A stretch of DNA of 64,000 bases from Deltaproteobacteria bacterium (GCA_005879255.1 VBKY01000038.1:4641-68640); one strand, 5' to 3'. Counted from the first letter of the stretch, positions 25,766 to 35,287 are shown. The notes: a model not told the origin generated them from the sequence alone. Numbers and translations are program-made.

Positions 25766-26857
25766 ATGACCGAGAAGAAACCCAGAATCATCGACGGTGA
25801 TGGCCACGTCATGGAAGATCATGCGGCGATCGCGGCGCGCATGCCAGAGGAGTATCGCGGTCGCTCTGACTCGGGCCGGTCGCCCTATCCACCGAACGAT
25901 CATTTGCATGCGGCCAACGCTCACATTCTCGTGCCCGGCGCCTTCGCCAAAGTGGGCCGCGAAGGCTGGCTCCAATTCATGGAAGACGTCGGCCTGACGA
26001 GCGCGGTGCTCTATCCCACCAATGGCTTGTCTTTCGGACGCGTCATCAGCAAAGACTGGGCGATCGAATTAGCCCGCGCGTACAATGACTGGATGTACGA
26101 CGAGTATCTCAGCAAGAGCTCGCGCTTTCAGGCCCTCGGCTTGATTCCCCTGCAGGAACCGGCCGAAGCCGTGACCGAGCTCCGACGCATCGTCACAGAG
26201 CGAGGTTTCTGCGGCGCCATGCTGCCGAGCACCGGGGCAATGCAAAGCCAGAATCATCTCGGCGACGAACGCTATTGGCCGATCTATGAGGAAGCGAATC
26301 GGCTCAAATGCGCCATCGGCGTCCACGGCGGCGTTCACGATCATATGGGTCTCGACGACATGAATCCGTACGCGCCGGTGAACGCGCTGGGTCATCCGTT
26401 CGGCCAGATGGTGAACTTCGGCGGAATCTTATTCAACGGCATTTTCGACAAATATCCCCATGTGCGTTTCGGTTTTATGGAAGCCGGTTCCGGCTGGTTC
26501 GTCGGCTGCATCGAACGCTTCGAGCGCTCGTGGAACAGCCACGTGCAGTACGATCCGCGCGGCCGATTCTTGAAATTGCGCGAAAATGAATCGATCACTG
26601 GTTACATCAAGCGTCACGTCGACGAAGGCCACATCTATGTCGGCGTCGAAGGCGACGAGCTCACCCTACCCTTCGCCGTGAGCGTGGTCGGCAACAAACC
26701 TTTCATTTTCTCTTCGGACTTTCCTCATGAGGTCAACAACGAAACCTGCAAGGCCGAGCTCGAAGAGCTCGACGAGAACAAACGGCTCACCGAGGAAGAC
26801 AAAGACGCCGTGCGCTATCGCAACGCGGAACGGTTCTACGCGCTGCCAGCCCATTAG
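25766..26857 (+). CDS. Amidohydrolase-2 family protein (copy 2)
   Basis: 363 aa, a tandem paralogue of the preceding gene with the same architecture: IIDGDGHVMEDHAAIAARMP at the N-terminus, GLIPLQEPAEAVTELRRIV, GFCGAMLPSTGAMQ, GVHGGVHDHMG, FGFMEAGSGWFVG and FSSDFPHEVN. Active-site positions are the same in both copies, while loops differ, suggesting two related substrates or a hetero-oligomer. AAGGAGCAATCCG precedes the ATG. Downstream are a TauE/SafE permease and two substrate-binding proteins. Confidence 0.85.
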   Translation: MTEKKPRIIDGDGHVMEDHAAIAARMPEEYRGRSDSGRSPYPPNDHLHAANAHILVPGAFAKVGREGWLQFMEDVGLTSAVLYPTNGLSFGRVISKDWAIELARAYNDWMYDEYLSKSSRFQALGLIPLQEPAEAVTELRRIVTERGFCGAMLPSTGAMQSQNHLGDERYWPIYEEANRLKCAIGVHGGVHDHMGLDDMNPYAPVNALGHPFGQMVNFGGILFNGIFDKYPHVRFGFMEAGSGWFVGCIERFERSWNSHVQYDPRGRFLKLRENESITGYIKRHVDEGHIYVGVEGDELTLPFAVSVVGNKPFIFSSDFPHEVNNETCKAELEELDENKRLTEEDKDAVRYRNAERFYALPAH

Positions 26858-26999
26858 GTTTCGCCGGATTGCGGCGCCGGGCTCCTTCGATTGTTGAGTC
26901 CGGCGTCGTATTGACTACTTCTTCACTTCCCATTTTCGTGTTAGCTTCGGCCGGAACGGCCTAAAGCCACAATTCGACAGCGGCGAATTTCAAGACAGC

Positions 27000-27854
27000 A
27001 TGCTCGATATCCCGATCAGTTATTTTTGGTTGCTGCCTCTCGGTTTGCTGATCGGCGCTTTCGGCACTTTGATCGGCGCCGGCGGTGGTTTTCTGCTGGT
27101 CCCGATCCTGCTGATCCTCTACCCCGATGAAAACACCGAATTGATCACCAGCATCTCCTTGGCCGTGGTCTTCTTCAATGCTCTCTCGGGTTCCTGGGCT
27201 TACAGCCGGATGAGACGGATCGACTACAAATCAGGGGTTATCTTTGCGGGCGCGACGATCCCGGGAGCGATTTTGGGCGCCCTGAGTACGGCTTACGTAC
27301 CGCGGTACACCTTCGACATGCTGTTCGGGGTGATCATGATCTTGGCCGGAATTTTCCTTTGGATAGCGGCGAAGGATGATCACTCTCCCGGGCTCGGAAG
27401 TCAGACTCAACCGAGCTCCGCGGTAAAAGCGAAACGGCTGGTCGTGCGCGACTTCGTCGACGCGGCTGGCATTCGCTACCATTACTCTTACAATCCGGTG
27501 ATCGGCATCGTCCTGAGTGTGTTCGTCGGGTTCATTTCAAGTTTATTGGGCGTTGGCGGCGGCTTCATTCATGTGCCGGCGCTCACGCGTCTGCTCAACT
27601 TTCCCGTCCATGTCGCCACCGCGACATCGCACTTTATACTCACCGTCATGGCCTTAACCGGGACCGCCGTCCACCTTGCCCGCGGAGTTTTCGTGCATGG
27701 TGCCCGTCGCACGGCAATCCTGGCCGTCGGGGTTATTCTCGGAGCCCAGGTGGGAGCTTACATGTCGACTCGCCTCGGTGGTAAAGTCATCATCCGGGGA
27801 CTAGCGCTTGCCATGATATTCGTCGGAATACGATTGATTTTGACCGAGATTTAA
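27000..27854 (+). CDS. TauE/SafE-family membrane transporter
   Basis: 284 aa with about eight transmembrane helices in two repeats, each opening with a Gly-rich helix: LLIGAFGTLIGAGGGFLLVP near residue 16 and FVGFISSLLGVGGGFIHVPA near residue 177. This is the TauE/SafE pattern; members export sulfite, sulfoacetate or other small organic anions. A polar loop of about 50 residues separates the halves. The ATG at 27000 lacks a strong site. Linked to amidohydrolases and binding proteins, it may move a degradation intermediate. Confidence 0.85.
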   Translation: MLDIPISYFWLLPLGLLIGAFGTLIGAGGGFLLVPILLILYPDENTELITSISLAVVFFNALSGSWAYSRMRRIDYKSGVIFAGATIPGAILGALSTAYVPRYTFDMLFGVIMILAGIFLWIAAKDDHSPGLGSQTQPSSAVKAKRLVVRDFVDAAGIRYHYSYNPVIGIVLSVFVGFISSLLGVGGGFIHVPALTRLLNFPVHVATATSHFILTVMALTGTAVHLARGVFVHGARRTAILAVGVILGAQVGAYMSTRLGGKVIIRGLALAMIFVGIRLILTEI

Positions 27855-27966
27855 AGTCCTCGACCACGTTAACTCTAACTCGGGTGCTCATTCTTTGACA
27901 GCATAAATGATGATGATTTACTGTCCGATTCACAATCAGTGATTGAATTCCGCGCGGGAGAACTTG

Positions 27967-28980
27967 ATGAAACCAGATGGTCATATATTCCTGCATTCGC
28001 TTTATAGCTACCTTCAAGTTGCCATGGCGTTATTATTGATCCTGGTCGTGACTGACCCTGGCCAAACGCAAACCCTGACCACCTTTCGCATCGCCAACGG
28101 CACCAGCGGCGAGAATCCGGCGGTGCTCTGGGTCGGCGTCGAGCAAGGCTTTTACCGCAAGCACGGTCTTAACGTCGAGGTCATCTACATGAGGGTTGGA
28201 TCGCTCGCGGCGTCCGCCTTGGTTTCCGGTGATGTGAACGCGGTTCTAACCAGCTCCAACGCCGTTTTGAATCTCGCCGCCGGAGGGTTGGATGTCGTGA
28301 TCATCGGAGCGTTGTTCCAACGACCCGAAGGGGACTTCATGGCTCGCCCCGAGCTCAAGAGGCCCGAGGATCTTAAGGGCAAATTGGTCGCGATTCAAAG
28401 TATCGGCGGCGGCGGTTGGGCGAACAATATGCTGGCTCTGGATTACCTCGGACTCGATCCGGACCGCGACAACATCCGTTTCATCGTTCTGGGCGACCAA
28501 CCCTCGCGTATCCAAGCTCTCGAAACCGGCCGCGCCCAAGCGTCCTGGATGGGCTCGACCTTCAGCGCGCCGCTCAAGAAAAAAGGCTACACGCTTCTGC
28601 TCGATTTAAGCCGCGCGCCGATTCCCTATGTCGGCTCGTCCTTGGTGGTCAGGAAGACCGCGGCGCATCAGGAGGCAAAGACCTACGAAGCGTTGCTTAA
28701 GGGAACCATCGATTCGCTGCGGTTCTTTCAAAAACCGGAAAACAAACCGGTCGTCCTAAAGACGATGGCCAAACATCTCCGGCTTAACCGCGTGGAAGAT
28801 GCGGAAACCGGCTACAACGCGATGGTCGCGGCCTACAGCAACGACTTGAGGCCCAAACCTGAAGGCCTGCAAAAGATTTACTCTATCCTGTCCCGAACCA
28901 ATCCCAAGCTCTCGACATTGAAGCCGGAAACAATCCTTGACGCTACGTTCATTCAGAGAATCCAATCGAGCGGATATTGA
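27967..28980 (+). CDS. NitT/TauT-type substrate-binding protein (NMT1-like), 1
   Basis: 337 aa from MKPDGHIF (CGGGAGAACTTG upstream; an ATG at 27943 has no site). A signal peptide (about residues 12-36) is followed by an NMT1/SsuA-type periplasmic-binding fold: FRIANGTSGENPAVLWVGVE, QGFYRKHGLNVEVIYM, and a helix-rich C-terminal lobe. Such proteins deliver aliphatic sulfonates, pyrimidine precursors or aromatic acids to ABC permeases. No ATPase or permease is nearby. It is followed by a second binding protein 15 bp on. Confidence 0.85.
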   Translation: MKPDGHIFLHSLYSYLQVAMALLLILVVTDPGQTQTLTTFRIANGTSGENPAVLWVGVEQGFYRKHGLNVEVIYMRVGSLAASALVSGDVNAVLTSSNAVLNLAAGGLDVVIIGALFQRPEGDFMARPELKRPEDLKGKLVAIQSIGGGGWANNMLALDYLGLDPDRDNIRFIVLGDQPSRIQALETGRAQASWMGSTFSAPLKKKGYTLLLDLSRAPIPYVGSSLVVRKTAAHQEAKTYEALLKGTIDSLRFFQKPENKPVVLKTMAKHLRLNRVEDAETGYNAMVAAYSNDLRPKPEGLQKIYSILSRTNPKLSTLKPETILDATFIQRIQSSGY

Positions 28981-28995
28981 ACGAAGGAGAGCTCC

Positions 28996-29988
28996 ATGAA
29001 CCGAGTGATTTTGCTGATTGCGTTGGCGCCGCTGCTTTTTGCCACCCAAGGCCTCGCTCAAACGCAAAGGTTTCGCGCTGCCAACGGTGGCTTCGGCACG
29101 GCGATCAATGCCATCCTACCCGGCGCCTATCACGCCAAGATCTTTCAGAAGTACGGGCTGGAGGCCGAATACATTGCGCTCGAGAGCGGAACCATAGGGA
29201 TGCAAACTTTGCTCGCCAATGAAGTCCAGCTGCTCTTTACAACCGGAGCCTTGGCGGTCACGGCGAACCTGCAAGGCGGCGACAGCACGATCATCGCCGG
29301 CGGAATCAACTTCTTTCCCTTCAAGCTCATCGTGCGCCCGGAAATCAAAAGCGCCATCGAACTCCACGGCAAAAAGCTCGCGATCAGTCGCTTTGGTTCC
29401 GCATCCGACTATGCCGCCCAGTTGGCCGTGGAAAAACTCGGCGGCGATCCCAAGCAAGTGACTATGCTCCAGCTCGGCGGCAACCCAAGCCGGCTCGCTG
29501 CGCTGATCTCCGGCACCGCCCACGCGACGGTCTTTAGTGAACCGTTTGCCAGTGTCGCGGTCAAGCAAGGTATGCGTTCGCTGCTCGACCTGGCCGACAG
29601 CGGTGTGCCCTTTCCACAAAACACTTTTATCGTCCGCAGAAGCGTGCTGGCCGAAAAGCGCCCGATGGTCGTTAACGCGATGAAAGCATCCCTCGAGACA
29701 CTGTATCTGTTAAAGAAGGACCGGAAGTTCGCGCGCGACGTTTTGAAGAAATACCTGCGTATCGACGACGATGCCATGATCGACATCGGTATCGATTATT
29801 ATCTCACCAAGCATGGTGAAGGCGTGCTGACGTTGCCGGATCGAAAAGGACTCGAATTTGTCATCGCCGACACGGCGAAAACCAATCCGAAAGCGAAGGG
29901 ACAAACCCCCGAGTCGCTGCGCGTCCTCGACGGCAGTGTGCTGGATGAAATCAAGAAAAGCGGATTTATTGATAGGGTAAAAGGCTAA
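28996..29988 (+). CDS. NitT/TauT-type substrate-binding protein (NMT1-like), 2
   Basis: 330 aa. The signal peptide MNRVILLIALAPLLFATQGL ends at AQTQ. The fold begins FRAANGGFGTAINAILPGAY and HAKIFQKYGLEAEYIALESG. It is a diverged paralogue of the preceding protein. GAAGGAGAGCTCC precedes the ATG. Both proteins lack the membrane subunits; they may use a shared permease encoded elsewhere or work with the TauE/SafE protein, which is inference. Confidence 0.85.
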   Translation: MNRVILLIALAPLLFATQGLAQTQRFRAANGGFGTAINAILPGAYHAKIFQKYGLEAEYIALESGTIGMQTLLANEVQLLFTTGALAVTANLQGGDSTIIAGGINFFPFKLIVRPEIKSAIELHGKKLAISRFGSASDYAAQLAVEKLGGDPKQVTMLQLGGNPSRLAALISGTAHATVFSEPFASVAVKQGMRSLLDLADSGVPFPQNTFIVRRSVLAEKRPMVVNAMKASLETLYLLKKDRKFARDVLKKYLRIDDDAMIDIGIDYYLTKHGEGVLTLPDRKGLEFVIADTAKTNPKAKGQTPESLRVLDGSVLDEIKKSGFIDRVKG

Positions 29989-30014
29989 GGAATCTGGCAA
30001 ATACCACTGACGAT

Positions 30015-30206
30015 TTATTGAGAACGCTTCCGTCCAACGTTGGAGTTTTTCTTCAACCAATTTTCAATCATTTTTCTCTTGAAGCGCCACTGATTGCCCA
30101 CCTTGAAAGCTGGCAGTTCCTTATCAGCCAATAAGCGATAGACCGTAAACTTATCGACGTTCAAGTATTCGGCGACCTGTTCTAAGGTCAAAAGTGGCTC
30201 AGGCAT
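30015..30206 (-). CDS. Excisionase-type helix-turn-helix protein
   Basis: 63 aa from MPEPLLTLEQVAEYL (an upstream ATG at 30215 is possible; GAGGA lies at usual distance from 30206). The sequence LTLEQVAEYLNVDKFTVYRL, then LPAFKVGNQWRFKRKMIENW, is the MerR-like winged helix of the excisionase/phage Xis family, used as a DNA-binding module in plasmid, phage and host regulators. No integrase is nearby. It is convergent with the binding-protein operon. Role unknown. Confidence 0.8.
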   Translation of the reverse strand: MPEPLLTLEQVAEYLNVDKFTVYRLLADKELPAFKVGNQWRFKRKMIENWLKKNSNVGRKRSQ

Positions 30207-30441
30207 GGCCTCCATTCCTCTGTGCGTCGTCCTTGTAGTGTAAACTTCCCTTACAACTCTTCTTGCGTCCCAGCCGATGATTTTGGGGAAGGATACATAT
30301 TTCAAACGAACGAGAATAGCAAGAGGAGAATTCAGGCCAATTAGGTCAGGTGCGCGCTCCGTGATTTCATGCCCAGATGAGAACGAGTTCCTTCAAGGCA
30401 TCGAGGCGAGCGCGAATAAACGCCAAATTACAGTTATCGAC

Positions 30442-30786
30442 TTACTTCGCGGCGCAGACCGTGATTTCGACCAGCGTCCCCGGTGTGAGCGCTGCGCCGA
30501 CCGCGGTGCGTGTCGGTAGATTTGACCGGTCCACCCACGCCATCCAAGCCTCATTCATTTCGTCCTTGAGAGATGCATCGGCCATGTAAACCGTCGTGCT
30601 CAAAAGGCGCGACTTGTTCGTTCCGGCTTTGGCGAGAACAGCGTCGATTTTGCGCAGCACCTGTTCTGTCTGGCCTTTCATATTCAACGACTTGTCATCG
30701 GCTACGACGCCGGAGAGAAAAACGAGATCGCCAAACACGGCCGCGCTGCAGTTCCACTCCCGCGGGTTGACGCGTTCGATGTCCAT
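30442..30786 (-). CDS. RidA/YjgF-family enamine/imine deaminase
   Basis: 114 aa from MDIERVNP (AAGGAGAATGACATC upstream). Family features: LVFLSGVVADD near residue 20, the helix EQVLRKIDAVLAKAGTNKS, VYMADASLKDEMNEAWMAWV and NLPTRTAVGAALTPGTLVEI, where the Arg of PTRTAVG is the catalytic arginine that binds the carboxylate. These trimers hydrolyse reactive enamines and imines; some act in catabolic pathways. It lies just downstream of an amidase on the same strand, which suggests a shared nitrogen-compound degradation task. Confidence 0.85.
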   Translation of the reverse strand: MDIERVNPREWNCSAAVFGDLVFLSGVVADDKSLNMKGQTEQVLRKIDAVLAKAGTNKSRLLSTTVYMADASLKDEMNEAWMAWVDRSNLPTRTAVGAALTPGTLVEITVCAAK

Positions 30787-30819
30787 GATGTCATTCTCCT
30801 TAATGTGGGGTAAATCCAC

Positions 30820-30847
30820 GTAGGGGCACGGCATGCCGTGCCCCTAC
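30820..30847. repeat. Perfect 28-bp palindrome
   Basis: Fourteen-base arms (GTAGGGGCACGGCA and its complement) meet with no spacer. It lies between the amidase and RidA genes and could form an RNA hairpin that attenuates RidA expression, or be a dispersed REP-like palindrome. The GTAGGGGC...GCCCCTAC form resembles dispersed intergenic palindromes of several phyla. Confidence 0.7.
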
Positions 30848-30866
30848 ATTTGGGTCGTGTCTGGTG

Positions 30867-32252
30867 CTAAATGGTCGGTCTGCGTTCATACCACTTCATG
30901 TGCTGTTGGTAAGTATACCCCGCCCGTAGAATCGTCAGCTCGTCGAACGGTTTGCCGACCAGCTGTAACGCTATCGGCAAATTGTTATCTGAAAAGCCGC
31001 AAGGCACGGACAACGTCGGCAGCCCGGTTAGATTGAAGGGACCGTGATACTCGGGGACGACGTGTTTGAACAACGTGTCGATCGGTCCCACATCCTTCAC
31101 CAGCGGCGCTGGACTAGCCTGATTGGGCAATGCTAGGCAATCAACTTTGCGAAAAACTTCCGCCAACTCCGCCCGGCAGCGGCTGCGAATTCTTTGCGCT
31201 TGGATGTAATCTGCCGAACCGGTGAGTAAGCCCAGATAGATCCGCGCGCGCCGCTGCGGCGCGCCGTTTTTTAATACCGCTGCCGCATCGCTTTTGTGCG
31301 CCGCCCAGAATTCATTGTAATAGATCACCGCATTGGCGATGGTCGCTAAACTCAGGGTCGGAATTTTGACTTCCTCTACCCGGGCGCCAAGCGCTTTCAA
31401 TTCGTCAATCGCCTCGCCGACAAGCTTAAGAACTACTCGGTCAGTGCGCGCCGCACATTCATTGATGTAGTCGCGTGGCACACCGATGACCATCCCATTA
31501 ACGTCTTCGCGCAGCGCGCTCGTGTAATCCGAGAGAGGAGCAGTGCTCGACGTCGGATCACCAGGATCATTGCCAGCGATCGCGTTGAGCATATGCGCCA
31601 GATCTTCAACCACACGAGCCATCGGTCCGCAGTGATCAAGTGACCAACTCAACGGTGCCAGACCGTAGCGGCTGACCCGGCCATAGGTCGCTTTCAGCCC
31701 GGCGATGCCGCAAAAAGCCGATGGATTGCGGATGGAGCCGGCGGTGTCTTCGCCGAGTGATCCGAGGCAGAGTCCGCCAGCCACAGCTGCGCCGGAGCCC
31801 GTGCTCGATCCGCCGGTGATATGTTCCGTATTCCACGGATTGCGCGGCATTGGCAGTTCGGCGTCAGGCAAGCTGCTCATGTGCAGTTTCCCCATCATGA
31901 TGGCGCCTGCCTCCCGCAATTTTCGCACGGCGGTTGCATCGCCGACGCCTTTGGTGAATTGGCGAATGCGCGCCTGAGCGCCCTCGACATCCAACTGATC
32001 TTTGACGGCGACCGGAATGCCGTGCAGCGGCCCGCGCCAATTGCCGCGCGTGACTTCCGCCTCCGCGATCCGCGCTTCTTCCATGGCGCTGTCCGTCATC
32101 AAATTGATGTAGGCGTGAAGTTTTCCGTCGACGGCTTGAATGCGATCAAGAACCGCACGAGTGAGCTCTACGGGCGACAATTGACGCCTCTGGATCAATT
32201 GTTGAGCTTCGTGAATTGACAAGTAATAGAGCGGCTTTTCTGCGACGGCCAT
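30867..32252 (-). CDS. Amidase-signature-family amidohydrolase
   Basis: 461 aa. The Ser-cisSer-Lys triad is visible: K84 in GIPVAVKDQLDVEG, S149 in ITGGSSTGSGAAVA and the nucleophile S173 in LGEDTAGSIRNPSAFCG. Most relatives have GSDTGGS; here it is GEDTAGS. Substrate-pocket sequences such as GLAPLSWSLDHCGPMAR are typical of GatA/AtzE-like enzymes. GGGAGTCTCGCC precedes the ATG. A short AtzG-like gene lies 143 bp upstream on the same strand, as in the AtzE-AtzG biuret/carboxybiuret pathway. The enzyme may hydrolyse a small amide in an s-triazine-like or amide pathway; the true substrate is unknown. Confidence 0.85.
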   Translation of the reverse strand: MAVAEKPLYYLSIHEAQQLIQRRQLSPVELTRAVLDRIQAVDGKLHAYINLMTDSAMEEARIAEAEVTRGNWRGPLHGIPVAVKDQLDVEGAQARIRQFTKGVGDATAVRKLREAGAIMMGKLHMSSLPDAELPMPRNPWNTEHITGGSSTGSGAAVAGGLCLGSLGEDTAGSIRNPSAFCGIAGLKATYGRVSRYGLAPLSWSLDHCGPMARVVEDLAHMLNAIAGNDPGDPTSSTAPLSDYTSALREDVNGMVIGVPRDYINECAARTDRVVLKLVGEAIDELKALGARVEEVKIPTLSLATIANAVIYYNEFWAAHKSDAAAVLKNGAPQRRARIYLGLLTGSADYIQAQRIRSRCRAELAEVFRKVDCLALPNQASPAPLVKDVGPIDTLFKHVVPEYHGPFNLTGLPTLSVPCGFSDNNLPIALQLVGKPFDELTILRAGYTYQQHMKWYERRPTI

Positions 32253-32395
32253 GGCGAGACTCCCTTCTTTTCAACGGACAATTCGCCGCGAGCAAATACA
32301 AGATTTCTCCCTTCGGTCGAAATGACATTTCGACACTCGCGATGATTGCCGATGCGTGTCATCTCGAATGAAAAGTGAGAGATCTTTCTTAGGTC

Positions 32396-32587
32396 TTACT
32401 TATTTACCCATTCCGGACGAAACACTGGCCCCAACTCCTCGGCCCCAAGATTGACCGAGTGCAGCTGCTTGAGATTTTCCATGTAGAGTTCGATAATCTT
32501 GGCGAACTGTTCCAAGTCGCCCTCTCTGGGTTCGAGCCCCTCGCGCGCGAGCAACGCCGTCAGACTCTGCTGAATCAATTTGTCCAT
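32396..32587 (-). CDS. AtzG-like (DUF4089-type) amidase accessory protein
   Basis: 63 aa: MDKLIQQSLTALLAREGLEP followed by LEQFAKIIELYMENLKQLHS and LGAEELGPVFRPEW. The pattern, a short helical protein ending in a (P)xFxP tail, fits the AtzG/GatC-like partners that stabilise AtzE-type amidases and complete a transamidosome-like complex. The position upstream of the amidase supports this. GCGGAGGGTTAG precedes the ATG. Similarity is from the motif pattern only. Confidence 0.6.
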   Translation of the reverse strand: MDKLIQQSLTALLAREGLEPREGDLEQFAKIIELYMENLKQLHSVNLGAEELGPVFRPEWVNK

Positions 32588-32886
32588 CTAACCCTCCGCT
32601 AACGCGATTTCCGTATTAGGCGAGGACTCTATCGCTATGCCGCAATTTACGTCAAGCTCTCTTTACGGTTGCCAGATGCGCCGATCTAGAACCCGTTCAG
32701 CCGCAAAAAATGCCACCGTTGGTCAGGCTTGTTCGCCTTCTGTCATCGAGATCAGCAAAAAGATAACCCGAAACCCTCCTAAGTGCCCGTTAGCTCCCAA
32801 AAACCCGCGCTGGCATACGGCTTGCTGCCATGTCTGTCTTCGGCGCTCAATTCTTCCGAGGAGCAGCCTGCGGACACCAAATTCTT
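32588..32886. other. Intergenic region
   Basis: A divergent promoter region between the AtzG-like gene and the sensor kinase. No small gene was supported. Confidence 0.5.
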
Positions 32887-35271
32887 ATGCTGAAGTCTCT
32901 CTCTAGCTTGAGATCAAGACTTATTCTTCTGATTCTCATGACGGTTGTTCCCGCCTTCGGCTTGATTCTCGATAGCGCGGCAAGGCATCGAGAATTGACT
33001 GCCAGCCAGGTCAAACAAAATGCTCTCGTGGCGGCACGGGTAATCGCCTCCGAGCAGGATCGGGTTCTGGAAAATGCCCACGAATTCCTGGTCACATTAG
33101 CTCGAGTTCCACAGATCCGCGAAAGCGACAAAGCTGCATGCCGCAAGATCCTTTCGGGGCTGCTGGAACCGCGTTACGCGGACCTGTTGGTTGCCGACAA
33201 AAAGGGAAATCCCTTGTGTACAGCGTTGCCGGCAAGCAGTTCTCTAGCCAGTTCAAGAGGTGTACATCACGCTCGGAGTTTAGAGACCTACGATTTTTCC
33301 GTCGGCAATCTGCGCTACCATCCCGCCAGCGCGAAAATACTTTTAGACGTCAGTTATCCTGTGTCGGACCAACCCGGAGTCGTGCGCGCAGTCGTTTCCG
33401 CTGCTTTGGACATGTCCTGGATCAATCACCTTATCGTAGACAGTCATTTATATCCGGGCGCGACGTACACTCTGGTCAGTAGCACCGGCACTGTGCTCCT
33501 GCGGTATCCTGAGCTGACCGACTGGATAGGAAAGCCGATATTCGCCGAAGCCGCCGAGCAGAGCCTGGCTTCCCGTAATACCGAAAAAACCATTGAGGCT
33601 AACGGACCGGACGGGGTTCGTCGCATGTTTGCTTTCAGTCGACTGAAAAATCCCATCGGCGGACAAACTGTCTACGCCGCCATCGATCTTCCAGCGACGC
33701 TAGCAATTGCCAAGACAAAAGAAATTCTAGTTGAAAATCTAATCGCCCTCGGCATCGTTTCCGCCATCATTCTCAGTTTGGCCTGGTTCGGCACCAATGT
33801 TGTCGTCCTGCGCCGCATCCGCGACATCATCGCCGCCACCAACAGAGTCGCCGAGGGAAATTTGAGCGCCCGAACCACGCTGGCCTATGAGAATAGCGAG
33901 CTCGGCCAAATGGCGAGAGCCTTCGATAACCTCGCACAGGCCCTGGAAAAACGCCAAGTGGAAGCCGTTGAATCGGCGCAACGAATTCACAAACAGCGAC
34001 AACAGCAAGAGGTGCTCTACGATCTCAACCGCGGGATCACCTCGACGCTCGACCTTGGCAGTGTCCTGAGCATCTTGCTGGATCATATCGCCACGCTGTT
34101 TCCAACTTGCGCGGTCACCGTGAGTTGGATCAACAAGCAAACGAACGACCTGGAACCCATCGCGCGCCGAGGTTTTGACGATATCGAGCAGACGGAGACG
34201 GACCTCGAATCGGCGCAGCTGTTACCGCTTCTTGTGCTGAAGCAGCAGTCTCCGGTGGCGATCTCCAACGCGCGCCGAGACCCGGATGCGTCAAATCATG
34301 ATTTCTTGCTCCGTCATAAACTGACTTCTTATCTCGGGCTACCGTTGCTTGCGAAGCGCGAAATATTGGGAGTGCTTTCGTTTTACACTCGCGAAGAGCG
34401 TGAATTTAGCCATGAGGAAATAGACTTTCTAAATGCGCTGGTAAATGAGGCAGCCATCGCGATCTACAATTCCCGCCTGTTTGAGCAAACTCGGGAACAG
34501 GCAATCGAATTGGAGCAATCGAACAAGATCAAAGATGAATTCCTCGGGGTCATGTCTCACGAGCTGCGGACGCCTCTCAACATCATCATGAATTATTCGG
34601 AGGCGTTAAAGATGGGAACCTTCGGCGATATCAGTCCCGACCAAGAACGGGGCACGGAAAAAATACGCGCGCAAGCAAGCCACTTGTTGTCATTAATCAA
34701 CGGAATCCTGGAAATCACCAAGATCGAGAGCGGTACGGCAATCGTTCAGACCGATCATTTAGATATTGTGGATTTCATGTCCGAGGCCAAGTCCGATTAT
34801 ATGTTACCGATGGAGAAGGATCTGATTCTTGACTGGGATTACGCGACTGACCTGCCAATCATGGAATGTGATCGTGTCAAACTGAAGCAAATTTTGATCA
34901 ACCTGATTAACAACGCGATCAAATTCACGGACCGGGGGTACGTGCGGGTATCGGCCCATGCGTTAGTTGACGAAGGCATTCTTGAATTCCGAGTAGCAGA
35001 CACTGGGCCCGGCATACCCAATGAACTCCTGCCATTTATTTTCGAGAAGTTTCGCCAAATCGATAGTGCTACCACTCGTAATTACTCAGGGGCGGGGCTC
35101 GGGCTCTATATCGTGAAAAACTTCGTCGAATTACTTGGTGGAACAATCGACGCGCAAAGTAAAGTCGGCGTAGGATCGGTTTTTACCGTACGCCTTCCGA
35201 TGCAACCAAGGCGCGCTCGAACCCAGACAGTCCATTCACAACCGAAACCGGCCGTCATTAATGCGATCTAG
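32887..35271 (+). CDS. Sensor histidine kinase (extracellular sensor-HAMP-GAF-HisKA-HATPase)
   Basis: 794 aa from MLKSLSSLRSRLILLILMTV; an upstream ATG at 32830 would add 19 non-hydrophobic residues. TM1 (about residues 10-30) is followed by a 240-residue extracellular Cache-type sensor and TM2 (about 280-305, NLIALGIVSAIILSLAWFG). HAMP follows (IIAATNRVAEGNLSARTTLA), then a GAF domain (about 385-535). The HisKA box is FLGVMSHELRTPLNIIMNYS (H about 558). The ATPase has NLINNAIKFTDRG (N box), ADTGPGIP (G1) and GAGLGLYIVK (G2). It should autophosphorylate and signal to a response regulator, probably one of the NarL-type proteins downstream. Confidence 0.9.
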   Translation: MLKSLSSLRSRLILLILMTVVPAFGLILDSAARHRELTASQVKQNALVAARVIASEQDRVLENAHEFLVTLARVPQIRESDKAACRKILSGLLEPRYADLLVADKKGNPLCTALPASSSLASSRGVHHARSLETYDFSVGNLRYHPASAKILLDVSYPVSDQPGVVRAVVSAALDMSWINHLIVDSHLYPGATYTLVSSTGTVLLRYPELTDWIGKPIFAEAAEQSLASRNTEKTIEANGPDGVRRMFAFSRLKNPIGGQTVYAAIDLPATLAIAKTKEILVENLIALGIVSAIILSLAWFGTNVVVLRRIRDIIAATNRVAEGNLSARTTLAYENSELGQMARAFDNLAQALEKRQVEAVESAQRIHKQRQQQEVLYDLNRGITSTLDLGSVLSILLDHIATLFPTCAVTVSWINKQTNDLEPIARRGFDDIEQTETDLESAQLLPLLVLKQQSPVAISNARRDPDASNHDFLLRHKLTSYLGLPLLAKREILGVLSFYTREEREFSHEEIDFLNALVNEAAIAIYNSRLFEQTREQAIELEQSNKIKDEFLGVMSHELRTPLNIIMNYSEALKMGTFGDISPDQERGTEKIRAQASHLLSLINGILEITKIESGTAIVQTDHLDIVDFMSEAKSDYMLPMEKDLILDWDYATDLPIMECDRVKLKQILINLINNAIKFTDRGYVRVSAHALVDEGILEFRVADTGPGIPNELLPFIFEKFRQIDSATTRNYSGAGLGLYIVKNFVELLGGTIDAQSKVGVGSVFTVRLPMQPRRARTQTVHSQPKPAVINAI

Positions 35272-35287
35272 CTGGGAGAAGTGTTTC

